A stretch of DNA of 64,000 bases from Capitulum mitella (Eukaryota > Arthropoda > Thecostraca > Pollicipedomorpha > Pollicipedidae): the NCBI GenBank assembly GCA_030062745.1, contig CP099840.1, forward strand, positions 31,065,006-31,129,005, written 5' to 3'. Shown piece by piece: positions 34,839 through 48,482 of the stretch. The notes under the pieces are model-generated. The model did no database searches. It had not been told where the DNA came from and was given only the letters and a program-made list of their open reading frames with translations. Position 1 is the first letter of the stretch. Every line of letters begins with the position of its first letter. The position numbers were made by a program, and so were the translations under genes.

Positions 34839-37791
34839 CTAGAAGCCACGTTTTATTTTCAAGAATAATGCAAGGACAAGGCATTGAATAGTACACAGTG
34901 TAATGCTGGGAATGGTGAGTTGGCTTCAGAAAGAATGTTGATCTTTCCTCCATTGAAACGAACCTGAAACCTTCTGACATGATAAATTCTGTATGTTGTT
35001 GCTTGCACCTATTCACCTTTTGGAACATGTCTGGCCATCCTTGAGTGTCGACGCCCCAAGCCCGCAACGTCTTTACGTATGCTATAAATGACTGTTGCCA
35101 GGCTTCTAACTTTATATCTTTTTTGTGGCTGCACATGCTCCCACAAATACAGATCCACCTACAGCAATGCACCCATAGGCACACCCAAAAGGCACTAATC
35201 GCTCTCATGTTGTTCGGAAATCTTGAGGTATTCCTTCCCCCTTCCCGAATTAAACACCCCGAATTCTCGGTATATAAAACCAAAGTGGTTGGAATCCAAG
35301 GAATTTTTGGTTTCCAGCGAGGTGAATGTTTTTAGTTTTAAGGGCCTCTCCCGTACAACAACTCTAACGCCCCAGTGCACCCACAAAGGATTTTGGAAAA
35401 TTACACCCCTGATTGCTACTGTGTATCATTGATCAACCATAGCAAATGTTCTTTCTCGCATTCCTACGCAATGCAGCTCGGAAGACGATGCCGCTCTACC
35501 AAGAACGAAAACAGGCCGATTGAAACTCTGTAGTGATCGGACGCCACCAGCTGACGCAGAACGTTGCCGACCAATCAGCGCGCAGCACCGCCGTGTCTAC
35601 CGCGCCACAGGGAACACCGGGCGGAGAGGCAGGAATAGTCAGTCGAACTCCGGGGACGTGAGGGGTTGGTGCGCACGCTCCGACAGTGGGACGCCAGTGG
35701 CGCGAACGGGCACGTGCTTAGTCCATCCTCAGTTGAACTGAAAGTTTCATTACGTAAGCGAGAGACGTCGGCAAGTATTAGTGTGTGCAGTCGGCTCCGT
35801 CTGAACATCGGATTATCGCGGGAAGGTAAATACCAGCTGTTTGTCGGTGTCTCATATCGCTGGCCCATCTGTACGGGCCAAGACGAGTGAGTACTTCGTA
35901 CTCTTACGACTTGTCGCCGTTTGTAAACAGATATTTAATGATTTGCAAATTTATGTTCTTCTATGTACAATGTGACTCAAATGCTTTTCAGTTTGTGTGC
36001 GTTACATTTTTCCTCGCAGCGCTCGTGCAGATGACTATGTTGGCGAGTTTGGAAGAAATTTCGATATTATCCAGTTATAGCGGTGTAGTTTATTAAAAAA
36101 AAAAACGGAAATGTGCTCAGACGATCCGCGAGGATTCCGGGTAATCGGTTCTACCAAAATTCAATATTAATGGGAGCGATTACAAAAGCAAACGGTGATC
36201 ATCCCCAAGAATGATGATATGTATGATTACACCATTTCAATTCAGTCCCAAGGTACGGATGAATATTTGGCCATTAAGGTCGGGTCGCTCTATACCACCA
36301 TTTTCCTTCCACTGACGAAACTCTTCACTCGCCCCCGAAATTGGTCGTCAGACGTCAAAATGTCGTAATTACATTACGTCAAAACAATGCACAACATCAG
36401 AGGGTCCCTAGCGTACAAAGATCAGAAAGTGCAGGAAAAAAAACGGATTGCGGTATTTGCGGCTAATATGCTTCGTTCAGCGTTTTGAATGTACCGGACC
36501 TAGTGGCAAAGGTACTATTTCACAAAACACTCTTGTTCATCTGATGTATGCGAATGGCGACCAGTCTTGAACGTTTTCCGTATATTTGTCGTCCCGGTAA
36601 ATTACTGCATTTGAAGCATCTGACTGACTTGAAATGAACTTAACTACACCCATGATGCAGCGCATGCTGTAAACAAACATCCTATGTATACACATAAAAT
36701 ATATGATCTTCATTTGTACTACACCGTGAATGTAGTTTTAGTAGGTCTGTTTCTCTATTGCATACATTACCATCCTTCTGTGCGCTGCTTTTCCCGGTAT
36801 AATCCAAGGACGTCATCTAGTTTTACGAAATAACGTTGTTACTGGCTGCAAGTTAACAATGCGAATTATTTTCTTTATAGGATACGAGCAAGAGCTCTCA
36901 CATTACCCTAAACAAAATCACACTATAAGGTGTCGGTGACTAGAACCGTCTTACAATCAGTTTACTACGAACACCGAGATATAAAAATCCGTAATCCATA
37001 AGATTTTGTGCTTTGTATGCATTGGCATGTTGACAAGCCGATAGTACAGCGAAGAACGTAGTATCCTATTTTTCGGATGACCGGGTAAAATGACGTAAAC
37101 AAGATCATCAACTTGGTGCTTTTCAACGGATAACTAATAATGCCATGTAAGTTCGGACGCATCCAGATATTGCTGTCGCCCCAATGACACATTAATCTGC
37201 AATCGTTAGCTGTTAGAAAAAGAGACAGTTGCGTCGTTTCGCAATTGCATCCAGACACAAAAAGGGGATATCTCATTTTATTGAACCATAAGTGGTTTCA
37301 TTGGGTTCGAAGATGAATTCCATACTATCATTGTCTTTGCAAACATATTGAAATAAAAAATCAAGCCTGTTGTTTTCAAGAGAAGCAAAGTTGCATGATG
37401 ATGTTTTGCCATCGTAGGTCACGTAATTGGGACGTTCCTATGGGTCCCCGCTAAGCAGTACCGTGTCATTTGTTGGGAGTATTGCTCTGATACTTAATTT
37501 ATCTCTTTTTGTTGGCACTGAAACAGGAAATGTTCGTGTACCACACGGCTCAGACGAGGTTCGCCACGGCGAGAGCAGGACGCCAGCCGTTTGGTGTCCC
37601 ATCCTCGCTTCGGCCAGCACGGAAAACCGCCACTGTTTTGTGTCGATTTCACCTCGCAGTATTGGGAACACCCGCTTCGCTCTGCGAGGCTACGGCTTTT
37701 TGCCGAGCCATCAGTGCTGCTATGATTCCAGAGGTTTGGTGGTTTAGCTCAGGATTAGCCCAGGTTTAACACTTTTTGACTAGACAAGTTC
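34839..37791. other. AT-rich noncoding stretch, nothing recognised
   Basis: No coding sequence or repeat family that I can support; a short GC rise occurs near 35540-35700. Confidence 0.4.
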
Positions 37792-38451
37792 GTGTTTATC
37801 CAACAGAAGCAAGACAGCGAGGGTTTACGGACATGTGAGCCGGCTGTGAGTTGTCGTCGCCACGGGTCGGAGCAGCGCAGCTCGGGGGCAGTGTCCCGTG
37901 GTGCTGTGGGTGCCCCCACGTGCCGACACCTCGCCCCTGCTGAGCGGAAGTGCCCCCTCCGTGCCCGGGGCCGGCCGGGCCGGGCGCCGCCGGACGGATC
38001 CAGTTACCCCCTCCAGAGGCCCACCTGGAGCCAGCCCGGCGGCTTCGTCTGCTCCGACACGGAGCCGGAACTCGGGCTGATCCTGTTACCTTCTTCAGGG
38101 GCCATGTGGAACTGCTCCGGCAATATGGTCTGCCCCTACGCCGGCTCGGACGCTTCAGTCTGTCCCTGTGGGGCGAATTGGGCCAACTTCGTCTCGAGAT
38201 ACTTGTACCTCACCTGGAAAACCCCAGTTCAGACCCCAAATCCGGACTATTTATTGCTTTTAACATTCAGACGAATGGCAGGTGCAGCAATAGGCCTTCG
38301 TCAGACGTGTTCGGACACTTGGTTTCAAGTTCTTTACCTCCAGGCCCGGCGTCTTGTCCTGTTCGCGATAGGACAAGTTTGCAACAGTTCGAGGTTCAAC
38401 GTTTATCTGCCCTGGGCTGAGAACATCGCAGCGGAGTTAATCCGCAAATAG
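37792..38451 (+). other. Unrecognised 219-codon open frame, possible exon
   Basis: The longest plus-strand open frame outside the transposons and the DDR gene begins with GTG, not ATG, so it is at best part of an exon. It has a GC-rich arginine/proline-rich first half and a cysteine-containing second half. Between about 38090 and 38260 all three plus-strand frames are open. A pyrimidine-rich acceptor-like sequence (CTGTTACCTTCTTCAG, ending at 38098) precedes a protein-like segment in another frame (GHVELLRQYGLPLRRLG). I do not recognise a product in any frame. Confidence 0.2.
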
Positions 38452-41400
38452 AGGCGCGTCCGTTTAATTCGCCACTTCTTTTGTTCGCCGGATGCGCCGA
38501 CTCGCGCCATTAGCGCCTGAATAACTTGGGATACGGACGGTGGGTGGCAAGCTACCGTGGCCAGAGAGCGACGAGCAACAAAGGTCTTTGAAGTTGTAAC
38601 TGTTTTGCATTTAAATTGAATACGTGACAAGTAACAGTCATTTAGGACCCACCCCACTGCCATCTGGTCTTCGGATACACTGTGGGCGCGACAGAAGCTC
38701 TGCGAAGTTATTATCTGGCTCGCTCGAGATGTTTGGAGCATCGGGTGTGACTCGAATGAATATTCCAGCTCCACCCAGTCCGCTCAAAGGCAAAGGCCAC
38801 TATGGAATTCTCGGGAGCAGGATGACAATCGGCCTTCAACTCTTAAAAGCGTTCATGTTTTAGTAATGCTGCCTGCCGCGCATGACAAGAGAGAATAGGG
38901 AAGTTGTACATCGTTTGAAGTAATTTCAGTTTAAAACTTGATAAACAAATACGTGCCGAAGCGTACGTCGTGATACGAATATACGGAGTTTATTAGCCTC
39001 CTGGAGATAATTCATGAGGATTTCTAAAGCAACGTTGTAATCGGGGCCGTTCTTCCAGGAGACGAACTTTGTTCAAAATGCAGTCAGCGTTCCTGTAACA
39101 GTCTTATATTCCAGAGATGGAGCAGAGCATTCCAGGAATAACTGACGTAGTACAGCAATTACTCTTCTGAATCGTTTAAGTCCTTGCCATCCTGGGCTAT
39201 GCAGTCGAGGCATGCAGTCGCAGAAGCATTCAAATCGCAGAAAATTCCGATTCAGGCTTTTATGCCTCACGTTAGTATTAACAGTCGGCAACGGATTGAT
39301 GAACAGAATCGATTCAAAATTCAACAGCCGCATTCTGAGTGACAAAAGACGACGTCGGGCCTTACCGCAGCTCTAAAACATCGTGATGCGAACCTTGTCC
39401 GTTGTCATTCCTCACCACGGTGTCGCACTTCCTCTTGTTTGCCATTTTTGCGCGTGGGTTGATAAACACCGCGCCAGCGGAGCCGTGCGCCAGACAGCCG
39501 CTTCCTGTGCCCGACCGGAGCCTTGGGCCTCCGCCGCCAGCCGGCCCCGCTCGCGGCGTCAGCGTCCCGCGCGCGCGTTGCGGCTGTGTATTTGCCCAGT
39601 TTATCTTGTTTGTTTTGCTTGCTCCGTCTCTTTGGTCAGGACTTCCAGCATCTCAAAAACTGTTTGGTGGCGGGTAACAGATTTATGATTGGGTCGGCGC
39701 GCTAACACGGCGTCGACAACGGCCAGCTGTTTGTGGCGACGGCGGGGTCACGCCGTGACCCTGCTTCACTCCGTCTGTCTGGCTGTTTGGGCGGCACGCG
39801 ATAATGAACGCCGCGGGCCGGCCAGCCAACGACCGCGGACAGGGCACACGCGCTTGCCCGCCGCCGCCGCCGCCGCTGCCGGCTGGAGATTTATGGCATT
39901 AATAAGCTGGCCGGCCGGCCCGGGCCGGTGTGAGCGGCGTCAGTCCGTGAGAAGAGCCGGCGGTCGTAGTCCGTTACTCCGCCGTATCTCCCCATCTCTC
40001 ATGAGGTGTGCAAATCGCCGCCAGCCCGGAGACGGATCGTAGCCGTGGTCCGTTCTGAAAGCGTCAGTAATCCGGCTACGTGTCGTTTGTTTTCCAGGCG
40101 AGTTGCAGACTGTTAGAGTAAGAGTTAGATTTTCAGACTGTTAGAGTGGTTGCAAGAGATGCTTGTTATCATTGTTATTTGATCAGTTCAAGATAGGTTC
40201 AATTAGCGCAATAAACGCCGATAAGATAAAATGCCATTTGGCGGAATATTTGCAATTCACTATTAAGACGCAACGAAACGAATATGCTGAGCGCATCATC
40301 AACGGATCATTTACAGTGCTTGACGTCCTAAACGTTTTCATACCCTTTGAATGTCCTACACTCAAACGCTTGTAATTCATGCAGTTGTGTATCTGTAACC
40401 CGAGTACACCCCAATAAAATTCGGGTGTGATTCATTCTCGTTTCCCGAAATCGTATGAAATTCCTCGTCATCAGGCGGCGTGTGTTTTTGTCCCGGCCGG
40501 CGGCCGTCCCGCTGGGCGCGCCACAAAACACGCCGGGTACCAGTGAGAGGGTAATTGATTGGAGAGGCGGCGCTGGCAGAGTACCGCCTCCCGCCGTCAG
40601 ATCCGGCAATAACCGTCCATGCTAATGAGCCGACGCCCGGCCCTCGGCGGCCTGCTCACGCCGGGGTGGGAGGCGGCGCCGGCCGGCGGCATGGCCGGGG
40701 GACGGATTCGAGTCTGCGGACCAGCGGCGTAGTCCGGAGAGGAGACGCCTGTCTCTGCGCTTAACGCTCCGGAGAGAGGGTCACGGTGGTCTGCAGTGGA
40801 CAGGCTGCCCTGCTGGCAGACCTGACCGCGCCCGGAGGACGGGACCTCGTCTCCCGACGCCGGCAGCTGGACCGAGGTTCTGTTTCACGCCCGGCGGTGG
40901 GGGAGACCGCAGCCACCACCTCGGTAATCGCCGACGCTGATCCCCGTTAAATAAGGCTCTGTTTTTGTCCGCTGCCAAATGCGCCTCTCACACGTGAATG
41001 ACGGAGAAAAGCGGAGCCGGCGCGTTACCCACACCCATTGAGCAGACAGCAGCCGCTTTGTCCGGCTGCGCTCTGCCGGACTGCGGCTCGGAGACGCTGG
41101 CCGCGCGCTCGAAACCGCCACCTGCGGCGCCGACCGCGACCGCGCCGCTTCAGAGCCGACACCGCCGCGATCTCGTCTGTTTCCGCTCGACTCAAACGCT
41201 GGCGTAGTTCGCAGTAATGACGAGCCACTCGGCTGCCGTTCGGTTTCTTACTCCGGGTGACGAAACCTGGAGGAGGCGGCAGATCTCTGGCCGGCCCACG
41301 CTCGCCCAGTAGCCGGCGGCGCTCCAGTCGACCGCGGCGCGGCCGGCGTGGGCCTGCATGGACGGCGTCGGCCGGAGCGGCGTTTTTCCTCGCGGCACCG

Positions 41401-44400
41401 GCCGGCCGCCGTCCGCCGCCTGTCCCAGGCTGTCACCGCGCGTGCCGCAGCATGGCCAAGCGCCGCACGGGCGCAGCGGCCAGCCTCAGCGCATAACCGT
41501 GCCCGGCTACGGCTGAGGACACCGGCCAGCTCGGCCGCCCCTCTGCCTGCCGCCGGCATTCGGGCCAGGGCGGCCGGTCGAAGCCGCCGCCGGCCGCCGG
41601 ACGGAGCGGGCGCCGCCGGCCGTCGGCCGCCTGATTTGTGGCGGCTCGTTAGAGCCGGCCGAGACGGAAAAAATCGCCGGCCGGCCGGCCCGCGCCGCCG
41701 AGCCGCCAATTAGCGGCTGCCGGCGCTGACGGGAGCCGGACGGCGGGCCGCAGGGGATCCGCCGAGTTCGGGAGCCGGGCCAGGAGCCGGTCTGTCGAGA
41801 TCCTTGCCGACGGAGCCCGACTAAAGGAGACAGGGGAGCTGGTCTGAACGGGGAGGAATGCAGGAGACTGCTGCTGGGCGGATTCCACCTCTGAGCTGCA
41901 ACTACCTGGTGAAGGGGCATGTCAACTCGCGGCAGCAGGAGCCAATCGTTCGCCTGCTGTTATTCAATACGAGGCTGTCAAACACGTTATCGTGCACGAA
42001 GAGTACTAAGAGGTCGTGTAGTCAGTCTTATGAATGCAGTATGACTGATGAATGCACATACTGCATGCAGCAACTAATTACCATGCTTCAGTGCTCTGAA
42101 CAAACGTCGATAAATCACATGGAAACGATAAGCATAAGAACTGACCAGCCTGAATGTTTAATGTTCTGTTACAGCGATGACAGTGATAAATGGCAATGAT
42201 ACGCAGACTCCGAGCAACTGCTTTCGACGAATTATACGCCTCTCTTGTTTTGCAATCATTGGATATTTGTGCTAGAAACCGGAAACAGTTTAGGAATTTT
42301 GGCTTTCAGATGTACTTCATCTTGAATTCCCGAAGCAAGCCTATTCCAGATGGCCAAAATCGGTTGAAGACCTAGTCCTTCAACTGTGATGCTTTGCCAC
42401 TGTATATGACGCCCAGCCGTCCTATGTGTCTTATGTCTTGTGTCTCGTCCTATGTCCTATATCCGTTTATGCGGCAAAGAACAAAGTCACGGCAGAATGT
42501 AACTGAATCCGTAGAATGACACGTACATTTTCAGAGTGGAACGCGGGACCATTTGAATGGCAGAATCAACAAACAAGCCAATTTTACCAAAAACGTGATT
42601 CCTGTCTCCTCCTGCCAACAACCTGATTGCTAGAGCAATAAAAATAGTCGGTATTCATTTTCCAGTCATGCGCCAGTCATTTCCAATCCCCCGTCATTTT
42701 CCAGACCACTGGGACCATGTCCAGCCACCGCCAAACCGCTGGCCTCGTTGCCACGTCTCGATCCCTGGCAACAGTCAGCAGGTACTCATCAGCGGCGTTC
42801 CGGCTACCGCTCGCCGTGTCAAACCGTTTAGCCAGCCCACGCTTTGAGGCGTTTTATTTTGACAGGACGTGCTCGTCTGCCCTGTGGTGGCTCATCACTG
42901 GCGCAGTGGGGCGTCGGCGTCAGGCGCTGGGTAAACAAACTGACGCCGCCGCCGGCCGGGAGGCGCCTCACGTGGACAGGACGCTGCTCCCCTTCGCTGC
43001 TCCCCCCTCGGGCAGGGCTGTTGTCCCGGACACGGCGAGCCGGCCGCGCGGCCGCTGAGCGATGGCCTGCTTAAAACACGGGGACGGCGCACCAGGCCGG
43101 CCGCCGCCGCCGCAGCCCGTCCATCAATATTCAATCGCGTCCCTCCGCCGCGAAAAACCGACCGATCGGCGGCCGGCGCCGCGGGGAGCCGCCGGCAGAA
43201 ACAAACACGGAGCCCGCGGCCGGGCCGGACAGAGCTGGGGCCTTGGCCGGCGCCGGACAGAGCCCGGACGTGGCGGCCGGCCGGCGGGCCAGCTTGCCGA
43301 GCAAACACCGCTCCGTCTTGCCCGTCCCCGGACGCTGTTCCGGCGCCGGCCGTGTCGCAAGGTCCGCCGATACGCCGGTCCGCCGGTCCGCCGGTCCGCC
43401 GCGTGTCCGCGCCGGCGGCGGACGTGATCGAGGCCCGGTCACGCGGCTGATGACGCCGTCCCGGCCGCCCGCGGTCGCCGCGTCTGCAGCCCTGCAGCTG
43501 ACGGCCGCCGACACCCGCCGCGCTCGTGTTTGCACGCGCCGCGGGCGGGGCGGTCCCGTGGCGACGCGCACGAGCCGCGGGCCGGCACGTGTCGCGGCCG
43601 CGCTGATACAGCGCACGTGGAGCCGAACACGACAGCCGGAGTCCCCCCCCCTGCCACAAGCCTGGAACGCAGCTCGCTAAACGTTTGCGATGTTGGCGAG
43701 CTGATCAAAGAGCTCGACTGTCCGGCGAGAATGAATAATGGATCAGCGATTAGTGCTCAGCGATTCTGGCGGGCACGCTAACTTCTGTCAGAGGGACTTA
43801 AACTGAGCCTTTGACTCGCCGTCCGTAAAGTAAGCTCGCAAATGCCGTAACACGTCACAAAACACATTAGACACTGCAGGGCGTTTATTCGGGACGCTCA
43901 GTTCTGCACCGTCACAGACTGAGAGCTGCAATAACCTATCAATAGCTCTTGTAGCACTCGTTCGACGTGAATGGCAAGTTACGGCCCCACTCCATCAGCT
44001 CCACTTTGGTATAGCACACAGATCGAACATTAATCACCGCTCAGCATTATCTCGCCACCATCAACCACGTTGCTGGACCAGACTTTATGCTACCCCAGCG
44101 CCGTTTGCGCTGGCCGCCGACCCTCGAAGTCATCCCTGGCCGGGCCATCTCGCCGGCGGTGCGGCCGCGTCGCCCGCCGGCCGGAGCCGAGCACAGGAGG
44201 GCGTGGGCGCCTGCACTGCGCCGGCGAGACACGGCCCGGGGTAAACCGCGGCCGGCGGGCCGGCGGCGGACGCGTGCCAGCCGCCCCGGAGCGGCCGTAA
44301 TGACCGGCCGGTAGCGGCGGCGGCGGCGACACGGACCGGCAGCGAGCCGCCCGCGGCGCGTGCCGTCTGCCGGCCGCGCCCGGCACGTGCCGCCGCTGCC

Positions 44401-47112
44401 GGCTTATTGGAGGGACGTGCCGCTCCCAGTGACAGCGGCCGGGCGTGTCTGCGGGGAGGCAGCGGCGTCGGTGTCGGAAATTAGGAGCACCGTGGCCTTT
44501 TGGCCTCTGACGATTGGCATAGCCAGCGACTCCGCTGAACGATATAAGAGGATTTGCACATGCAAGCTGGCGCTGATGTGTTCTAGGTGCAGCTCTCTGG
44601 GCAAAAGGCTTGCAGACGCGTATTGAATACATCACACCTATTTGCTACGTCCTTCTGTTCGAATTTGGTTGTTTTGAGTTGGGCTTCGCGGTGCCCGGGC
44701 GTGTTTGCTGTCGGCTTCTTGACGTGGCGTGGTATGGCGGCTTTTTTGGTAGGGCGTAATTATGATTTGTTTATGGTTTTCCTAAAGAGATGGGATATGG
44801 TAGATATATATGTAGAAACTTTTGCACAGTATTTCCCAAAGTCTATGTTTAAGTAACTTTTTATTGGAAGCGCTGAGACATGTCTGGATTTGCGACCATA
44901 CAAGAGATGAACGCGTGAGTCAACAGTCGAAAGCTAGCTCTCCGTGTGGCTCGTGTCTGGGCCATTTTTCCGCCCAGCTCTGGGCCGTTCCGCCCGCTGC
45001 GCTCCGGTCCGATGGGGTCGGAATTTCCGTCGATCCGGGGCCAGGCAGCTCCGGCAGCGGCGTCGCACGGGAGCCGCTGTCGGTAATCCTGACAACGCTG
45101 ACGGGTCGGCAGTCTGTCAGTGGTGTTCTCGAACAAGGAAAGCCGAGTCTGACCACACTGGGCCAAGGGGTGCGAATGGGGATAACGTGCAAGGTCTTCG
45201 GCGACCGTCAGGCATGTGTTGGTCGCCGTGGTCTCGCAGGGGAGGGACAGTGGGTGGACAACACCCACTGATGGTTCAGCCTCCTTCAGCCACCGACCCT
45301 CTAGCCGTCTCCCCTGGTCCAATCTCCGCCTCTTGAACGTGCCGGATTCTGAAGCGGATCCTATCGCGCCCTCCACCGGCCCGCGAGAGGCATCGATCCG
45401 ACGGCCGAACCGCCTCGGCGGCGACGACCGAGCCGGCCCCGGCTCCACCCTGCTCAGTTCTGAACACGGCATTGAAAGCGAACAATGGAACATTGAGGAA
45501 CTCTTTCAGGGCAAACTCTCATCCCCTGTAGAGTCCTCAGAGTATGAAAGGCACTGGTAGAAGTGGCTGGTCTCCCCGTCGAACAGCCGCCGGCCAGAAA
45601 ATCAGCTTAAAAACCGGGAGCTTTGCTTTCAGACGTGTTTTCAATGGCAAGTGCAAAGGGTTGTAAAGCATGAATATGATCACGGTTCCAAAATTACTAT
45701 TTTTGGTTACTTTTTGGTTTTCGCCATTTGGTTCAGTTTAAATGTCCCTTTTTTGTAGGGGTCCGTTGGCGAATTAAACAACCAAACATTTCCCTTAGCT
45801 GGCAAAGTCGTTGCTTTAGTTTTCCTTTCACTTTGCACTCTGAACCTCAACATTTCAGTTTAAAGGCCAACATTAGGTGTTTCGCTTGTTTCATTTGTCA
45901 TGAAGAGGATCCGAAACGTCTGTATTCCAGGGATGATTTCACCTGAATATCCTACTGATAATCGTGGCAGTTTAATGTAAAGCATAGAATAATATGATGG
46001 ACGCCATGAAAACCCGATGTATACGTTGGGATTTCATAACGTCCACAAACTCCATTAAATCCCGGTAGTCGTTTTCTTGAAAAAAGGCATCAAGTCATGG
46101 ACGGAAAGCGGTCGTAGCCCGGAGGCTTCTGACACACCACTGAACCAATTTCCAGAACAAATAATATGGTAGTTTATTACCCCGTAAACTGCTTCCCTTC
46201 TTATTTGGGAGAAGACATGCACTCGTCAGCCTATGTTTTTCTTTAAGAAATCAGCCCTAAGGCGGATCCACCGAGCCCTATCGACACATCTTGTCTGGCG
46301 AAGCTCTCGAGCTTACTCGGCCACGAAATGGCGAAAGAAAGTGGATGTGAGAAAAGCACTGTAACATGGTGGAACATTAATGACAGAAACATTCTTTTTT
46401 GTTTTTGATTTTTATCTATCAGCGTTCTTGGCTAAAACAAAAAAAAAATCATGCCTCGGGCGATTTCGTTCGCGTCAAAAACGAGCTCTGTCAAATAGAA
46501 ATCAAGATAAACCTGCAAATGCTTTCGATTGCTGTCCGTAGTAATCCAGCCGACCAAAAAAGATTAACCAAATTTCGGCATGCCGTGTGACTGCTGTGCC
46601 TTGTTAATCAACCTCGAGTACTTGTCACAAGATCCGGGTCAATTAGTGTGTCAGAGTGAATTTGACGCGTCATATTGTCAGTTGCAAGCCAAATTATAAT
46701 AGGAATTCAACATAATTTTGGCAGTTTTTTTGTAACCTTTGTTTATCATCGTTTATTTCCTGATTCTTGCGTAGATTGGAAAGGATTAGAATGGAATGGA
46801 AATGTGGACGGAACTCTGCATTTACTGCAGTAGAAATTCGGCTTGTCAGCCTATGCCAAAGCGAGATCGACAAATGTTGTTCATAATGCCGAGGCAAATT
46901 GAATCGAAGATTTGTCATTACCATGCTGAGAGCAGCCTCAGCCTTGTTTCCAGTCCCCTCCCCCGTCGAGCGGGCCGCTGGCAGGCTGAACTGTGGCTGG
47001 ACCGCTTCCGGACCGGTCTCCCAGGGCGCAAACGAAGCCAGCGATTAATCAGCGCTGTGGGCGGGCCGGCGCAAAAAGCGGCCCGGCCGGCAGAGACGGC
47101 GCCGCGCGGCTG
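38452..47112. other. Noncoding stretch with several GC-rich islands
   Basis: GC- and CpG-rich islands at about 39470-40050, 40480-41860, 42880-43680, 44090-44480 and 44940-45450 alternate with AT-rich DNA. Long open frames inside them overlap on both strands (for example 42895-43659 minus) without recognisable domains, so I call no genes. The frame at 45216-45560 plus ends in an acidic, protein-like stretch (IESEQWNIEELFQGK) but stays unassigned. Confidence 0.4.
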
Positions 47113-47325
47113 CCGTGTCAGACCACCAGCTCCTCAGACCGGCCGTGTCAGACCAGCAGCTCCACATACCGGCCGAGTCAGACCGCCAATTCCACCGACT
47201 GGCCGTGTCAGGCCACCAGCTCCGCATACCAGCTGAGTCAGACCACCAGCTCCACAGACCGGCCGTGTCAGACCACCAGTTCCGCATACCGGCCGTGTCA
47301 GAACACCGGTTCCCCAAAAGGGCCG
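47113..47325 (+). repeat. 30-bp minisatellite, seven copies
   Basis: A unit around GTGTCAGACCACCAGCTCC, ending in ACCGGCCG, recurs at exact 30-bp spacing. Because 30 is divisible by three, all three plus frames read as 10-residue repeats (for example RVRPPAPQTG). No start context, splice signals or flanking domain supports translation. Confidence 0.92.
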
Positions 47326-48474
47326 GGAAACACCACCCCCAAAAGAACCAAACGGAAAGGAGTCAGACCACCAATTCCACAGACAAAGCAGACTTCAGAC
47401 GAGCCCCCCATGTCCCCATCCACTTCCTTACAGCGACGCCTTGGCCTCCATCTCCCTAACTAACAACCTGTCCCAGTCCCTTTTCTTTCAACGAGTTCCT
47501 CTCAGCTCTCCACTGCCGCTCCGAGCTTAATTCAGGGCAGCATTCGGTCCTGTCGGTGCCGCCGTGCCGCCGGTCCGGTGGGTGCTCTGTCTTCTGCCGA
47601 TTGCCGACCCTTGGTTAAACATTCTGGTCTGCAAATGCGGCCCCTCACGTGTCGGATTTTCCGTCGCTGGTTTCTGCTGTCGCCGACGTGCGTCGGTGTA
47701 CACACGACTGCCGGGCGGAGCCAACGAACCAACCTGCACTGAAAAATTACAAACCGGTCTCCGGTTCGGCTCACAATCAAAGCCAAATTGGATGGGCGGC
47801 CCCAAAATCGCAAAAATGCGTTTTGTTGGTGATTAAGCTTCGTTATTGAACAGGTACCGCTGCGAGTAGAGGAAACAGTTATGACATGCTGTAGGATTGT
47901 TCACGCTCCGTCTGATGTGCAACGCAGTTCGGCCAATCGCTTTCGCTGACCTTATCGCGGCTGTCGTTCCTTGGCGCACACGTGACTTCCATTGGCAGAC
48001 AGGCAGACAATGGCGACGCTGATCGAAATCATCCGCGCACGCCGAGCGAATTAGTTCAATCGGCAGCCAATGTTTCGACAGATTGCCTGCCTTTCAGTGT
48101 GTACCGTGAGAGCTTGAACCACTCCAACTCGGAGTGGAGGTGGGTGCGAAATGTCGTAGACTTACGCTGCTGTTGCGCGGGCTGGTAATACAGAGCCTTG
48201 GTGCGACACCAGTCAGTCCTGTATTTGCATGTCTGGTAAAGCCTGCCTCTTTTCAAATGACGCACAAAGTCGCATATTTCTAAAAGATTCACAGCAGGTG
48301 CTAGTAAATGGAAGAACCTCAGGGTTGTTCCGTTTAAAGAGCTGCGCTCGATACCGGTAAAATTATTTTGATGCGATAAAATCCATTTATTTTTGCACTG
48401 CATTGCAGCGTTTTCATACGTGAAGTCAAGTAAAAAATGAACTTAATGCAACTTGTGGTCATTCTGTACTAGCT
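47326..48474. other. Noncoding stretch, nothing recognised
   Basis: Mixed composition with short chance ORFs. Confidence 0.4.
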
Positions 48475-48482
48475 CCACCAAC

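Noticed and set aside
42895-43659. 254-codon minus-strand frame rich in Arg, Gly and Ala
   Set aside because: Sits in a strongly GC-rich island where several frames on both strands are open; composition explains it.
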